Of a stretch of 64,000 nt of DNA, positions 16,551 to 24,601 are shown piece by piece (within the stretch, counting starts at the first letter, position 1; each line of letters opens with the position of its first letter). A program made the translations under genes and the position numbers. This DNA is from Burkholderiales bacterium RIFCSPHIGHO2_01_FULL_63_240 (lineage in GTDB: Bacteria > Pseudomonadota > Gammaproteobacteria > Burkholderiales > Burkholderiaceae_C), in contig MERU01000006.1 in the NCBI GenBank assembly GCA_001770725.1, forward strand, positions 1-64,000, given 5' to 3'. The notes under the pieces were generated by a model that searched no databases, was not told the DNA's origin, and was given only the letters and a program-made list of their open reading frames with translations.

Positions 16551-18770
16551 ATGACCGCCACGGCCCTACCTTCTCACCGCCCATCCGCTTCCGACTGGCG
16601 CCGCCAGGCGCTGGAGCTGCTGTCGTCGATGCGATTTGCCATCGCGCTGCTGACGGTGATCTGCATCGCCTCGGCCATCGGCACGGTGGTCAAGCAGGGC
16701 GAGCCGCTGGTCAATTACGTCGACCAGTTCGGGCCCTTCTGGGCCGATGTGTTCGGGGCGCTGGGGCTCTACCGCATCTACAGCACGGGCTGGTTCCTGG
16801 TGATCCTGGCCTTCCTGGTGACCTCGACCAGCTTGTGCATCGCGCGCAACGCGCCCAAGATCCTGGCCGATTTGCGCACGCACAAGGAGCACATCCGCGA
16901 GCAGGCGCTGCAGGCCTTTCACCACCACGCCACGGGCGAGCGTGCCCAGCCGCTGGCCCAGACGCAGACCGAGGTGCTGCAGGTGCTGGCGCAGCAAGGC
17001 TGGTCGGTCAAGGCGCAGCAGCGCGAGGCCTCGGCCCGTGGCGAGGCCGGCTTGATGATCGGCGCGCGCCTGGGCGCGGTCAACAAGCTGGGCTACATCG
17101 CGGCGCACGGCGCCATCGTGCTGATCTGCCTGGGTGGCCTGTTCGATGGCGACCTCATCATCAAGGCGCAGATGTGGGCGCAAGGCCTGCAGCCCTTCCA
17201 GGGGGGCACCGAGACCGAGCGCGGCCGACTGAGCCCCACCAACCCGGCCTACCGCGCCCAGCTCTTCGTGCCCGAAGGCGCGCGCACCAACGCCGCGGTC
17301 ATCAACCTCGAAGACGGCATGCTGCTGCAGCCCTTGCCCTTCGACATCGAGCTCAAGAAGTTCACGGTGGACTACTACGCCACCGGCATGCCCAAGCGCT
17401 TTGCCAGCGACATCGTCATCCACGACCCACGCGTGGCCGAGCCCAAGGCCTTCACGGTGGAGGTCAACCACCCGGTGGTCTACGACGGCGTGACCATCTT
17501 CCAATCGAGCTTCGAGGATGGTGGCTCGTCGGTGCGCCTCAAGCCCTTGCGCCTGGACGCCACGCCCGCGCAGGCCGCGGCGGCATCGGTCGAGTCGACC
17601 GTGGGGCAGGGCGCGCAGCCGCTGGCGCCCGAGTGGTTCGCGCATTCGGCGCAAGGGCCGATGCAGCTGGAGGTGAGCAACCTGCGCGTCATCAACGTCG
17701 AGAACCTGGCCGAGGCCCGAAGCGCGCAGGCGGCCACCGATGCCGCCACCGACACGCGCGGCGTCAACGTGAGCGAGCTCACCAAGCACCTGGGCTCGGG
17801 CGCCAAATCGCCGGGCAACAAGGACCTGGTCAACATCGGCCCCTCCATCACCTACAAGCTGCGCGACGGCGCGGGCCAGGCCCGCGAGTACCAGAACTTC
17901 ATGGCGCCCGTGAAGCTCGACGGCCGCATGGTCTTTCTCTTCGGGGTGCGCGACACGCCGGCCGAAGGTTTCCGCTACCTGCGCGTGCCGGCCGATCCCA
18001 ACACCTCGGTGGACACCTGGCTGCGCCTGCGCCAGGCCCTCAACGACGAGGCGATGCGCACCGAAGCCGCACGGCGTTTCGGGCGCATGGCCGCACCGGC
18101 CGACCGCACCGAGCTGCAGGGCCAGCTGGCCGATTCGGCGCAGAAGGCGCTGGGCCTGTTCGCCGGCGCGGTGGTGGCCCGCGAGGGCGCGCAGCCCGTC
18201 GGTGGCCTGCAGGGCCTGTCGGACTTCATCGAGGCGGCGGTGCCCGAGGCGCAACGCGAACAGGCCTCGGCCACGCTGGTGCGCATCCTCAATGGGGCGC
18301 TGTTCGAGCTGCTCAACGTCAGCCTGGAGCGGGCCGGCCAGCAACCCTGGTCGGCCGAAGGCGATGCCGGCGAGCCCGTGCGCGACTTCATGACGCAAGC
18401 GGTGCTGGCCCTGTCGGACGCCTACTTCTATCCTTCGCCGGTGCTGCTGACGCTGGAGGGCTTCGTGCCCAAGCAGGCCAGCGTCTTCCAGGTCACCCGC
18501 ACCCCCGGTCGCAACGTGGTCTACCTGGGCTGCGTGCTGCTGATCGTCGGCGTGTTTGCCATGCTTTACATCCGCGAGCGACGCCTGTGGATCTGGCTGC
18601 AGGATGATGGCGCAGGAGGCACCCGCATCAAGCTGGCCCTGTCGTCTACCCGACAGACGCTGGACACCGATCGCGAGTTCAATCGCCTGCGCGAAACCCT
18701 GCTGGGTGCGGCCACCGACCCTGCCGCGCCACCTTCGCCCTCAGCGCCCTCAGCGCCCACCGCGGCCTGA
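16551..18770 (+). CDS. resB: Cytochrome c biogenesis protein ResB/Ccs1
   Basis: 739 residues. Three N-terminal membrane helices (about 27-47, 84-99, 178-197), a large periplasmic region, and a last helix near 655-675 match ResB topology. With CcsB it forms the System II haem transport and ligation complex for c-type cytochromes in the inner membrane. A VNHPVVYDGVTIFQSSF segment typical of ResB lies near residue 310. An Ala/Pro-rich tail ends the protein. It begins 158 nt after cytochrome c4 and is followed by ccsB after 48 nt. Confidence 0.93.
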   Translation: MTATALPSHRPSASDWRRQALELLSSMRFAIALLTVICIASAIGTVVKQGEPLVNYVDQFGPFWADVFGALGLYRIYSTGWFLVILAFLVTSTSLCIARNAPKILADLRTHKEHIREQALQAFHHHATGERAQPLAQTQTEVLQVLAQQGWSVKAQQREASARGEAGLMIGARLGAVNKLGYIAAHGAIVLICLGGLFDGDLIIKAQMWAQGLQPFQGGTETERGRLSPTNPAYRAQLFVPEGARTNAAVINLEDGMLLQPLPFDIELKKFTVDYYATGMPKRFASDIVIHDPRVAEPKAFTVEVNHPVVYDGVTIFQSSFEDGGSSVRLKPLRLDATPAQAAAASVESTVGQGAQPLAPEWFAHSAQGPMQLEVSNLRVINVENLAEARSAQAATDAATDTRGVNVSELTKHLGSGAKSPGNKDLVNIGPSITYKLRDGAGQAREYQNFMAPVKLDGRMVFLFGVRDTPAEGFRYLRVPADPNTSVDTWLRLRQALNDEAMRTEAARRFGRMAAPADRTELQGQLADSAQKALGLFAGAVVAREGAQPVGGLQGLSDFIEAAVPEAQREQASATLVRILNGALFELLNVSLERAGQQPWSAEGDAGEPVRDFMTQAVLALSDAYFYPSPVLLTLEGFVPKQASVFQVTRTPGRNVVYLGCVLLIVGVFAMLYIRERRLWIWLQDDGAGGTRIKLALSSTRQTLDTDREFNRLRETLLGAATDPAAPPSPSAPSAPTAA

Positions 18771-18818
18771 CCCCGCCGATCCCTGGCCAGCGCATCACCG
18801 ACCTAGGACGCCCCTGAC

Positions 18819-20186
18819 ATGAGCACGTCGACTTCATCCGCCGCCAACGCCCCCATCGCGTTGCCCACCCAACGCCGCCCGCTGACCGACTGGCTGTTCG
18901 CCCTGCTGGTGGTGGCTGTGGCGGGCTGGGGCTGGCACACCTGGGGCGGCTTCATGGACGTCTACGAAAAGGCCATCCTGGTGGGCATGGTGCCTTCGCT
19001 GATCGCGCTGGGCTGGTTCTGGCGCCCGGTGCAGGGCCTGACGGTGGCGTCGGGCGCGGCCACCTTGCTGGCGGCCACGCTCTACCTGCGCGCGATGGAC
19101 GACCACGGCGCCGACCTGGCGCAAGGCGAGAACGTCTTCCTGCTCAAGTACTTCCTCTCCAGCCAGAGCGCCATCTTGTGGATGAGCGTGCTGTTTTTCA
19201 TGAGCACGGTTTTTTACTGGATCGGGCTGGCCACCCAGAGCGCCACCGGCACGCGGCTGGGTTCGCGCATCGCCTGGGCCGGGGTCTTCATGGCCACCAC
19301 GGGCACGTTGGTGCGCTGGTTCGAGAGCCACCAGATCGCGCCCGACATCGGTCACATCCCGGTGAGCAACCTCTACGAGGTCTTCGTGCTGTTCGCGTGG
19401 CTGACCACGGCCTACTGGCTCTACTACGAAGACCGCTTCGCGAAGATGGGCCAGGCCCTGGGCTCGCTGGGCGCCTTCGTGATGCTGGTGGTCAGCGCGG
19501 CCGTGGGCTTTTTGCTCTGGTACGCGCTGGTGCGCGGTGCCTCCGAGATCCAGCCCCTGGTGCCCGCGCTGCAGAGCTGGTGGATGAAGCTGCACGTGCC
19601 GGCCAACTTCATCGGCTACGGCACCTTCGCGCTGGCGGCCATGGTGGCCTTCGCCTACCTGATCAAGATGCAGGCCGGCGAGACGCGCTGGTGGAAGCTG
19701 GCGCCGCTGTGGCTGATCGGCGTGATCCTGTGCTTCGAGCCGGTGGTGTTTCGCAGCAAGCCGGGTGGCGAAGAAGGCTTCATGAGCGCCTACTGGGCGA
19801 TCTACTTCGGCATCGCCGCGCTGATCGTGGCGGGCATCATCGCCGCGCGCAAGCCGATCGCCGCGCAGATGCCGTCGTTCGAGGTGCTCGACGACGTCAT
19901 GTACAAATCCATCGCCGTGGGCTTTGCCTTCTTCACCATCGCCACCATCCTGGGCGCCTTCTGGGCCGCCGAGGCCTGGGGTGGCTACTGGAGCTGGGAC
20001 CCCAAGGAAACCTGGGCCCTGATCGTGTGGCTGAACTACGCGGCCTGGCTGCACATGCGGCTCATGAAGGGCCTGCGCGGGGCGTTTTCGGCCTGGTGGG
20101 CGCTGGTGGGGCTGCTGGTGACGTCCTTCGCCTTCCTGGGGGTGAACATGTTCCTCTCGGGCCTGCATTCCTACGGCGAGCTCTGA
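18819..20186 (+). CDS. ccsB: Cytochrome c biogenesis protein CcsB (CcsA type, haem handling)
   Basis: 455 residues, polytopic with roughly eight or more membrane helices. The haem-binding tryptophan-rich WWD motif is clear: WGGYWSWDPKETW at about 387-399. Conserved His residues lie in IGHIPVSNLYE and in the last loop, LHMRLMKG. It works with ResB to export and attach haem to apocytochromes such as the c4 gene upstream and the large di-heme protein downstream. The crp-type gene follows after only 7 nt, so the three may be co-transcribed. Confidence 0.95.
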   Translation: MSTSTSSAANAPIALPTQRRPLTDWLFALLVVAVAGWGWHTWGGFMDVYEKAILVGMVPSLIALGWFWRPVQGLTVASGAATLLAATLYLRAMDDHGADLAQGENVFLLKYFLSSQSAILWMSVLFFMSTVFYWIGLATQSATGTRLGSRIAWAGVFMATTGTLVRWFESHQIAPDIGHIPVSNLYEVFVLFAWLTTAYWLYYEDRFAKMGQALGSLGAFVMLVVSAAVGFLLWYALVRGASEIQPLVPALQSWWMKLHVPANFIGYGTFALAAMVAFAYLIKMQAGETRWWKLAPLWLIGVILCFEPVVFRSKPGGEEGFMSAYWAIYFGIAALIVAGIIAARKPIAAQMPSFEVLDDVMYKSIAVGFAFFTIATILGAFWAAEAWGGYWSWDPKETWALIVWLNYAAWLHMRLMKGLRGAFSAWWALVGLLVTSFAFLGVNMFLSGLHSYGEL

Positions 20187-20193
20187 GCCTCAG

Positions 20194-20946
20194 ATGCCGC
20201 ACTGGCTCAACGACACGCTGGCGGCGCAGCTCAAGCGCGACCCGTGGTTCGGGCAGGTCTCCCCCGACTTCTCGCGGGCCCTGCTCGAGATGGGCACGCT
20301 GCGCGCGATGCAGCCGGGCGAGCACCTGTTCTTTCGCGGTGATGCGGCCGATGGCCTGTATGCCGTGCTGACGGGAGCCATCCGGATCTCGGGCGTGACG
20401 GACGCCGGCAAGGAAGCCGTGCTGGCCCTGGTCGAGCCGACGACCTGGTTTGGCGAGATCGCCGTGTTCGACCGCCTGCCGCGCACGCACGACGCCGTCG
20501 CCGATGGCCCCACGCGCGTGCTGCACGTGCCCCAGCAGCCCTTGCATGAGCGTTTGCTGCAGCACCCCGATGGCTGGCGCGAGCTGGGGGTGCTGATGGC
20601 GCTCAAATTGCGGCTGAGCTTCATCAACCTCGAGGACATGGCCTTGCTGCCGGCCGAGGCCCGCCTGGTCAGGCGCCTGCTGTGGCTGGTGGCCGGCATG
20701 ATGCGCGGCGCCAGCGAGGGCGGCTGCGTGCTGCCCATCAGCCAGAGCGAGCTGGGCTCGATGCTCTCGCTTTCGCGCCAGACCACCAACCAGATCCTCA
20801 TGGACCTGCAGCAGCGCGGCGTGCTGCGCCTGGCTTACGGGCGCATCGAGGTGCTGGACCGATCGGGGCTGGAGGCCGCCGCACGCCTGACGCCGGCCGA
20901 GCTGCGCATCCTGCAGCGCTGGGGCGCGGACGAGCCCCAGGCCTGA
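20194..20946 (+). CDS. Crp/Fnr family transcriptional regulator
   Basis: 250 residues. The N-terminal cyclic-nucleotide-binding-like barrel runs about 18-130 (PGEHLFFRGDAADGLYAVLTG, TWFGEIAVFD). The C-terminal winged helix holds ISQSELGSMLSLSRQTTNQILMD, the usual DNA-reading helix-turn-helix. There is no N-terminal Cys cluster, so it is not an Fnr-type oxygen sensor by iron-sulfur cluster. The ATG lies 7 nt after ccsB, suggesting co-transcription with the cytochrome maturation genes. It may control the di-heme cytochrome gene downstream, but no operator is recognised. Confidence 0.88.
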   Translation: MPHWLNDTLAAQLKRDPWFGQVSPDFSRALLEMGTLRAMQPGEHLFFRGDAADGLYAVLTGAIRISGVTDAGKEAVLALVEPTTWFGEIAVFDRLPRTHDAVADGPTRVLHVPQQPLHERLLQHPDGWRELGVLMALKLRLSFINLEDMALLPAEARLVRRLLWLVAGMMRGASEGGCVLPISQSELGSMLSLSRQTTNQILMDLQQRGVLRLAYGRIEVLDRSGLEAAARLTPAELRILQRWGADEPQA

Positions 20947-21112
20947 GCCTGCCTCAGGGTTTGCCAGCGCCCCACCGGGCTCCTTGAACCGATGGCGCCA
21001 GCCTGGCGGCTGGGCGTCCCGGGGCTTTCCCGCGTTTGTCAGCTGGCTGACAGAGGCCCTCGGTCGGGTTGTGAATCATCGCGCATCACACCCCACAACA
21101 CGAGGAGCCACC

Positions 21113-23425
21113 ATGCATCACCTGGCTTTGAGATCCCTTCCCGCGGCGGCCGCCTTGCTGGCCGCCTCGCTTGCGCAGGCCGCGCCCACCTACCCGAACC
21201 AGGAAGTGGTCTGCGCCTTCAACAGCGCCCGCGAGCAACAGCGCCTGGCCTCGGCCGCGAACTTCGCGCAGCCCGTGGTCCAACAGATGAAGGTCAACGG
21301 CGCCGTCGTCTGGACCGCTGGTAGCAGCGCCAGGCCCACGCTCAAGCCCGGAGATGTCGTCACGCTGACCGGCTCGGGCTTTGGTGCCGGCACCGACATC
21401 GACTTCAGCAAGATCATGGTGGGCAACAGCCGCGTTCTGGAGACCACGCTGCAGATGTACGAGCAGAAGCTCGACATCCTCTCGACGCTCAACTACGAGA
21501 CGGGCGTCTCGCGCAGCAGCTGGCCCAAGGACGTGCTGAACTGGTCCGACACCGAGGTGCAGTTCACCGTGCCTTCGCACGCCAGCAAGGGCCCGCTCAA
21601 GCTGCAGGTGCAAAAGCGCGCCGGCTTCAACGGCTCGCTGACCAAGCCCGGCCAGCCACACAACGTCATCGACGCGCAGGTCTACCGCATCCAGTCGCCG
21701 GCCGACACGAACTGCGACGTGGTCTCGACGGTGTCCGCCGAGTCCAAGGCCATCCACCCCATCGACGTGGCCGTGGACAACCCGAGCTTTGCCGACATGG
21801 TCAAGCGGGGCCGCGAGATCTTCTGGTCCTACGACTACAACCTGGGCCTGAGCCACAAGTACAAGGGCCTGGAGTGGGACGCCATCCTCAAGGGCCAGGC
21901 CACCGACCCCTACACGCGGCAGAAGGCCAACCCCACCACGCTGTTCGGTGCCGTCAAGAACGTGGCCGGCCAGGTGCCCGCCGAGTCGATCAACGACGTC
22001 TACTTCAAGCCCTATCCTCAGTTCAACCCGACGCCGGGCTTCCTGGCCATCGGTGAGCAGCTCAAAGAGGGCAACACCAAGACCACGGGCTACGCGGGCT
22101 ACCGCTACGCCGAGTCGCAGCACCCCTTCCTGGGCAAGGGCTCGTGGGCGGGCTTCAACTGCGCGTCCTGCCACGGCTACCAGATCAGCTACAGCAAGGG
22201 CGCCAGCAGCATCACCAAGGTCTTCCCCGGCCTGCCCAACCCGAATTGGACGATGAAGTGGGCGGTGCTGGGCACCGGCACCGGCAAGACGACGTCGAAG
22301 TTCGCCTACGTCAACGAGACCGAGCATGGCCCGAAGTGGGCGCCTGGCGACGCCAAGGTCGACAAGACCCCGCTGATGTACCTCATGCCGGCTGGCACGG
22401 GCGAAGCGACCATCACCCGCACGTCGGGCGAAGGCGGGCTGTACGACAACGACTACATGTTCAACCCGACGGCGATCCCGAACGTGACCTTCCACCTGCC
22501 GGTGCGCCGCGCGCTGTCGCACACCGAGTCGTACGTCGGCTTCGAGGGCTCGTACATCCACGCCGAGGAGCCGGACGGCGCCATGGGCTCGATGGACGCG
22601 GGCTCGCTCAAGGCGCTGACCGCCTACATGTCGGTGCTCGACCAGGACGACGACGACCTGCGCAACGTGGGCCTGCACCGCTGGCTCAAGTCCACTGGCC
22701 GACTCGAAGCCCAGACCGGCTCCAGCGTGCTCAGCGAAGGCAACTTCGTGCAGCGCGGCTGGCAGGTCTACGACGGTGTCAAGGCTGCCGTGGCGCGCGG
22801 CAAGAACACGTTCGACCAGGCTTGCGCCAGCTGCCACAGCGACAAGCTGGGCCTGAACTCGAGCGAGGTGATGGTGCCGCTCAACAAGGTCGGCCGCTTC
22901 TTTGCGCCCACCGACTTCCAGCGCAAACAGCAGTCCATCCGCGCCACCTACCTGCGCAACCTGTACTGGGTGAGCTCGCGCGGCCTGCTGTCCGATGGCC
23001 ACGTGCGCAACCTCGAAGACCTGGTCAGCCCCGAGCGCTGCACCGAAGGCTCGGCCCTGTACAAGCAGTACTACACGCTGCACGCGCCGGTGCGCCCCGC
23101 ACCCGGCACCGCCGACCAACCGACCCCTGCGCCTGACCTGAACCGCAAGGGCGATGTGTTCCGCGTCTACAAGGACAAGAAGAAGGACATCTTCGACACC
23201 ACCTACGAAGCCCGCAACCGCTTCGTCGAGCGCCACAAGTACTTCAGCAGCGTGGCTGGCGACAACGACTTCTACTACTGGGACTACCAGAAGATGCGCG
23301 CCCAGTACGGGCCCGACGAGATGGGCACCCCGGGGCCCATCGGCATGCCGGCCGCACCGCACCCCTGGTGCGCGCCCAACGCGGGCAGCGTGGCCGACCT
23401 GGTGCAGTACCTGCTGACGCTGTGA
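21113..23425 (+). CDS. Large periplasmic di-heme cytochrome c with IPT-like N-terminal domain
   Basis: 770 residues. A signal peptide ends near LAQAAPTYP. Residues about 60-180 look like an IPT/TIG-type beta domain (PGDVVTLTGSGFGAGTDID ... EVQFTVPSHASKGPLKLQV). Two CxxCH haem sites follow: C350-A-S-C353-H354 and C571-A-S-C574-H575, about 220 residues apart. The spacing and size recall di-heme peroxidase-like oxidoreductases such as MauG or the rubber oxygenase RoxA, but I do not see a decisive family motif. The chosen ATG follows GAGGAG; an earlier in-frame ATG at 20984 lacks a signal peptide at its start. Substrate unknown. Confidence 0.75.
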   Translation: MHHLALRSLPAAAALLAASLAQAAPTYPNQEVVCAFNSAREQQRLASAANFAQPVVQQMKVNGAVVWTAGSSARPTLKPGDVVTLTGSGFGAGTDIDFSKIMVGNSRVLETTLQMYEQKLDILSTLNYETGVSRSSWPKDVLNWSDTEVQFTVPSHASKGPLKLQVQKRAGFNGSLTKPGQPHNVIDAQVYRIQSPADTNCDVVSTVSAESKAIHPIDVAVDNPSFADMVKRGREIFWSYDYNLGLSHKYKGLEWDAILKGQATDPYTRQKANPTTLFGAVKNVAGQVPAESINDVYFKPYPQFNPTPGFLAIGEQLKEGNTKTTGYAGYRYAESQHPFLGKGSWAGFNCASCHGYQISYSKGASSITKVFPGLPNPNWTMKWAVLGTGTGKTTSKFAYVNETEHGPKWAPGDAKVDKTPLMYLMPAGTGEATITRTSGEGGLYDNDYMFNPTAIPNVTFHLPVRRALSHTESYVGFEGSYIHAEEPDGAMGSMDAGSLKALTAYMSVLDQDDDDLRNVGLHRWLKSTGRLEAQTGSSVLSEGNFVQRGWQVYDGVKAAVARGKNTFDQACASCHSDKLGLNSSEVMVPLNKVGRFFAPTDFQRKQQSIRATYLRNLYWVSSRGLLSDGHVRNLEDLVSPERCTEGSALYKQYYTLHAPVRPAPGTADQPTPAPDLNRKGDVFRVYKDKKKDIFDTTYEARNRFVERHKYFSSVAGDNDFYYWDYQKMRAQYGPDEMGTPGPIGMPAAPHPWCAPNAGSVADLVQYLLTL

Positions 23426-23435
23426 GGCCCGCCCG

Positions 23436-24041
23436 ATGGTGCAGGTGACGGTGCAGGTGCAGGAGCCCTCCCTGGCCCGCTCGCGGGTCTGGGCCCCGCT
23501 GGGTCTGCTGCTGGTGCTGGCCTGCGGGGCCTGGTTCTTTCGTGGCACGGCCTGGCAGGGCGCTCCGGGCACCGAAGCGCCGGTGGCCGGCGTGACCCAA
23601 CCCGTGCCCGGGCAGGCCGAGCCGAACGGCGTCTTGCCTGAACCCGATGCGAAAGGCGAAGAGCCCACCGTTCCACCTGCCGCCCAGGTGCTCGAAGACG
23701 TGGCGCAACGGGGCCGCCAGGCGCCACAGGCGGCCTCGGCGACGCTGAGCGCCGAGTCGGTGCAGGCCCGGGTGCGGCAGGACGCGGCCGCCGTGCACCG
23801 CCAGACCGCCGGACAGCGCCTGCGCCTGCAAGGCACGCTGGCCGCCATCGAGGCGGGTGAGCCGGGCGTGGTCGTGCTGCACCTGGCGCTGGCAGGCGAG
23901 TCGGGCACGGTGCGCGTGGTGGCGTCGCCCGCCCTGGCTCAGGTCGCGGCCAGTTGGGTGCCCCCCCGGGCCGTGGCGCTTGACTGCCTGTCTCAGGGGG
24001 TGATGATGGGCGAGTGGCTGTTGGTCGATTGCAGGGAGTGA
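23436..24041 (+). CDS. Membrane-anchored protein with possible OB-fold domain, unknown function
   Basis: 201 residues. One N-terminal membrane segment (VWAPLGLLLVLACGAWFF, about 18-35) is followed by a Pro/Ala/Glu-rich linker. The C-terminal domain (about 128-201) has alternating strands (LRLQGTL, VVVLHLALAG, TVRVVASPA, EWLLVDCRE) and two Cys, and looks like a tRNA_anti-like OB fold. That assignment is tentative. It begins 10 nt after the large di-heme cytochrome, so the two are probably co-expressed and both face the periplasm. Confidence 0.6.
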   Translation: MVQVTVQVQEPSLARSRVWAPLGLLLVLACGAWFFRGTAWQGAPGTEAPVAGVTQPVPGQAEPNGVLPEPDAKGEEPTVPPAAQVLEDVAQRGRQAPQAASATLSAESVQARVRQDAAAVHRQTAGQRLRLQGTLAAIEAGEPGVVVLHLALAGESGTVRVVASPALAQVAASWVPPRAVALDCLSQGVMMGEWLLVDCRE

Positions 24042-24111
24042 AAAACCCACTCAAGTCCGTGGCGTGCTGGCCGATAACCGACTCAGGAAAGCCGCTTCAG
24101 GATGCCCCTTC

Positions 24112-24519
24112 ATGCACTACGTGGTTCGCGACCCCAACGGGTCCGTCATCAGCCTGCACCGTGAACCGGTGGACGGCGCCGAATTGCTGCCGTCGAACCA
24201 CCCGGATGTGCAGGCCTTCCTGGGCCAGCAGGGCGGTCGCTCGTTCGCCGAGATGGACGCCAACCTCGTGCGCGTGCTCGAGGACCTCATCGACGCCTTG
24301 TTGCGCCGCAACGTCCTGCGCATCACCGACCTGCCGCTGGAGGCGCAGGTCAAGCTGTTCGAGCGCAAGCACTTCCGCGAGAACATGCAGGGCAGTGCCC
24401 TCAACCTGTTCGCAAGCCAGTCGCCCGAGCTGGGCGCCGACACCGGCCTGGGTGACGACTTCGGGAACTCCGGGCTGATCCCGCCGGACTGGTCGGTGCC
24501 CGACACGCCGCCGCGTTGA
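24112..24519 (+). CDS. Tryptophan synthase subunit beta-like protein (small conserved family)
   Basis: 135 residues. The opening MHYVVRDPNGSV, the LPSNHPDVQAFLG segment and the block VLEDLIDALLRRNVLRITDLPLEAQ (shown in part) match a short betaproteobacterial family that databases name 'tryptophan synthase subunit beta like'. It has no pyridoxal-phosphate domain and is not an enzyme of tryptophan synthesis; the name is historical. Function unknown; cytosolic. A GTG at 24064 in frame is the alternative start. Its stop lies 82 nt before the receptor gene. Confidence 0.8.
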   Translation: MHYVVRDPNGSVISLHREPVDGAELLPSNHPDVQAFLGQQGGRSFAEMDANLVRVLEDLIDALLRRNVLRITDLPLEAQVKLFERKHFRENMQGSALNLFASQSPELGADTGLGDDFGNSGLIPPDWSVPDTPPR

Positions 24520-24601
24520 GCGGACGAAGCGCTGCCCGCCAGCGCACCCCAGCGTTGCCGCCGCACAGTGCTGCTCGTGTCCGGCGCCGCTTTGTGACAG
24601 C

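Noticed and set aside
21086-23908. 940-residue open frame on the minus strand opposite the di-heme cytochrome
   Set aside because: Antisense shadow; the plus-strand frame has a signal peptide, ribosome site and two haem motifs.
24112-24519. Tryptophan synthase function for the small protein
   Set aside because: Only 135 residues with no pyridoxal-phosphate lysine domain; the family name is historical.
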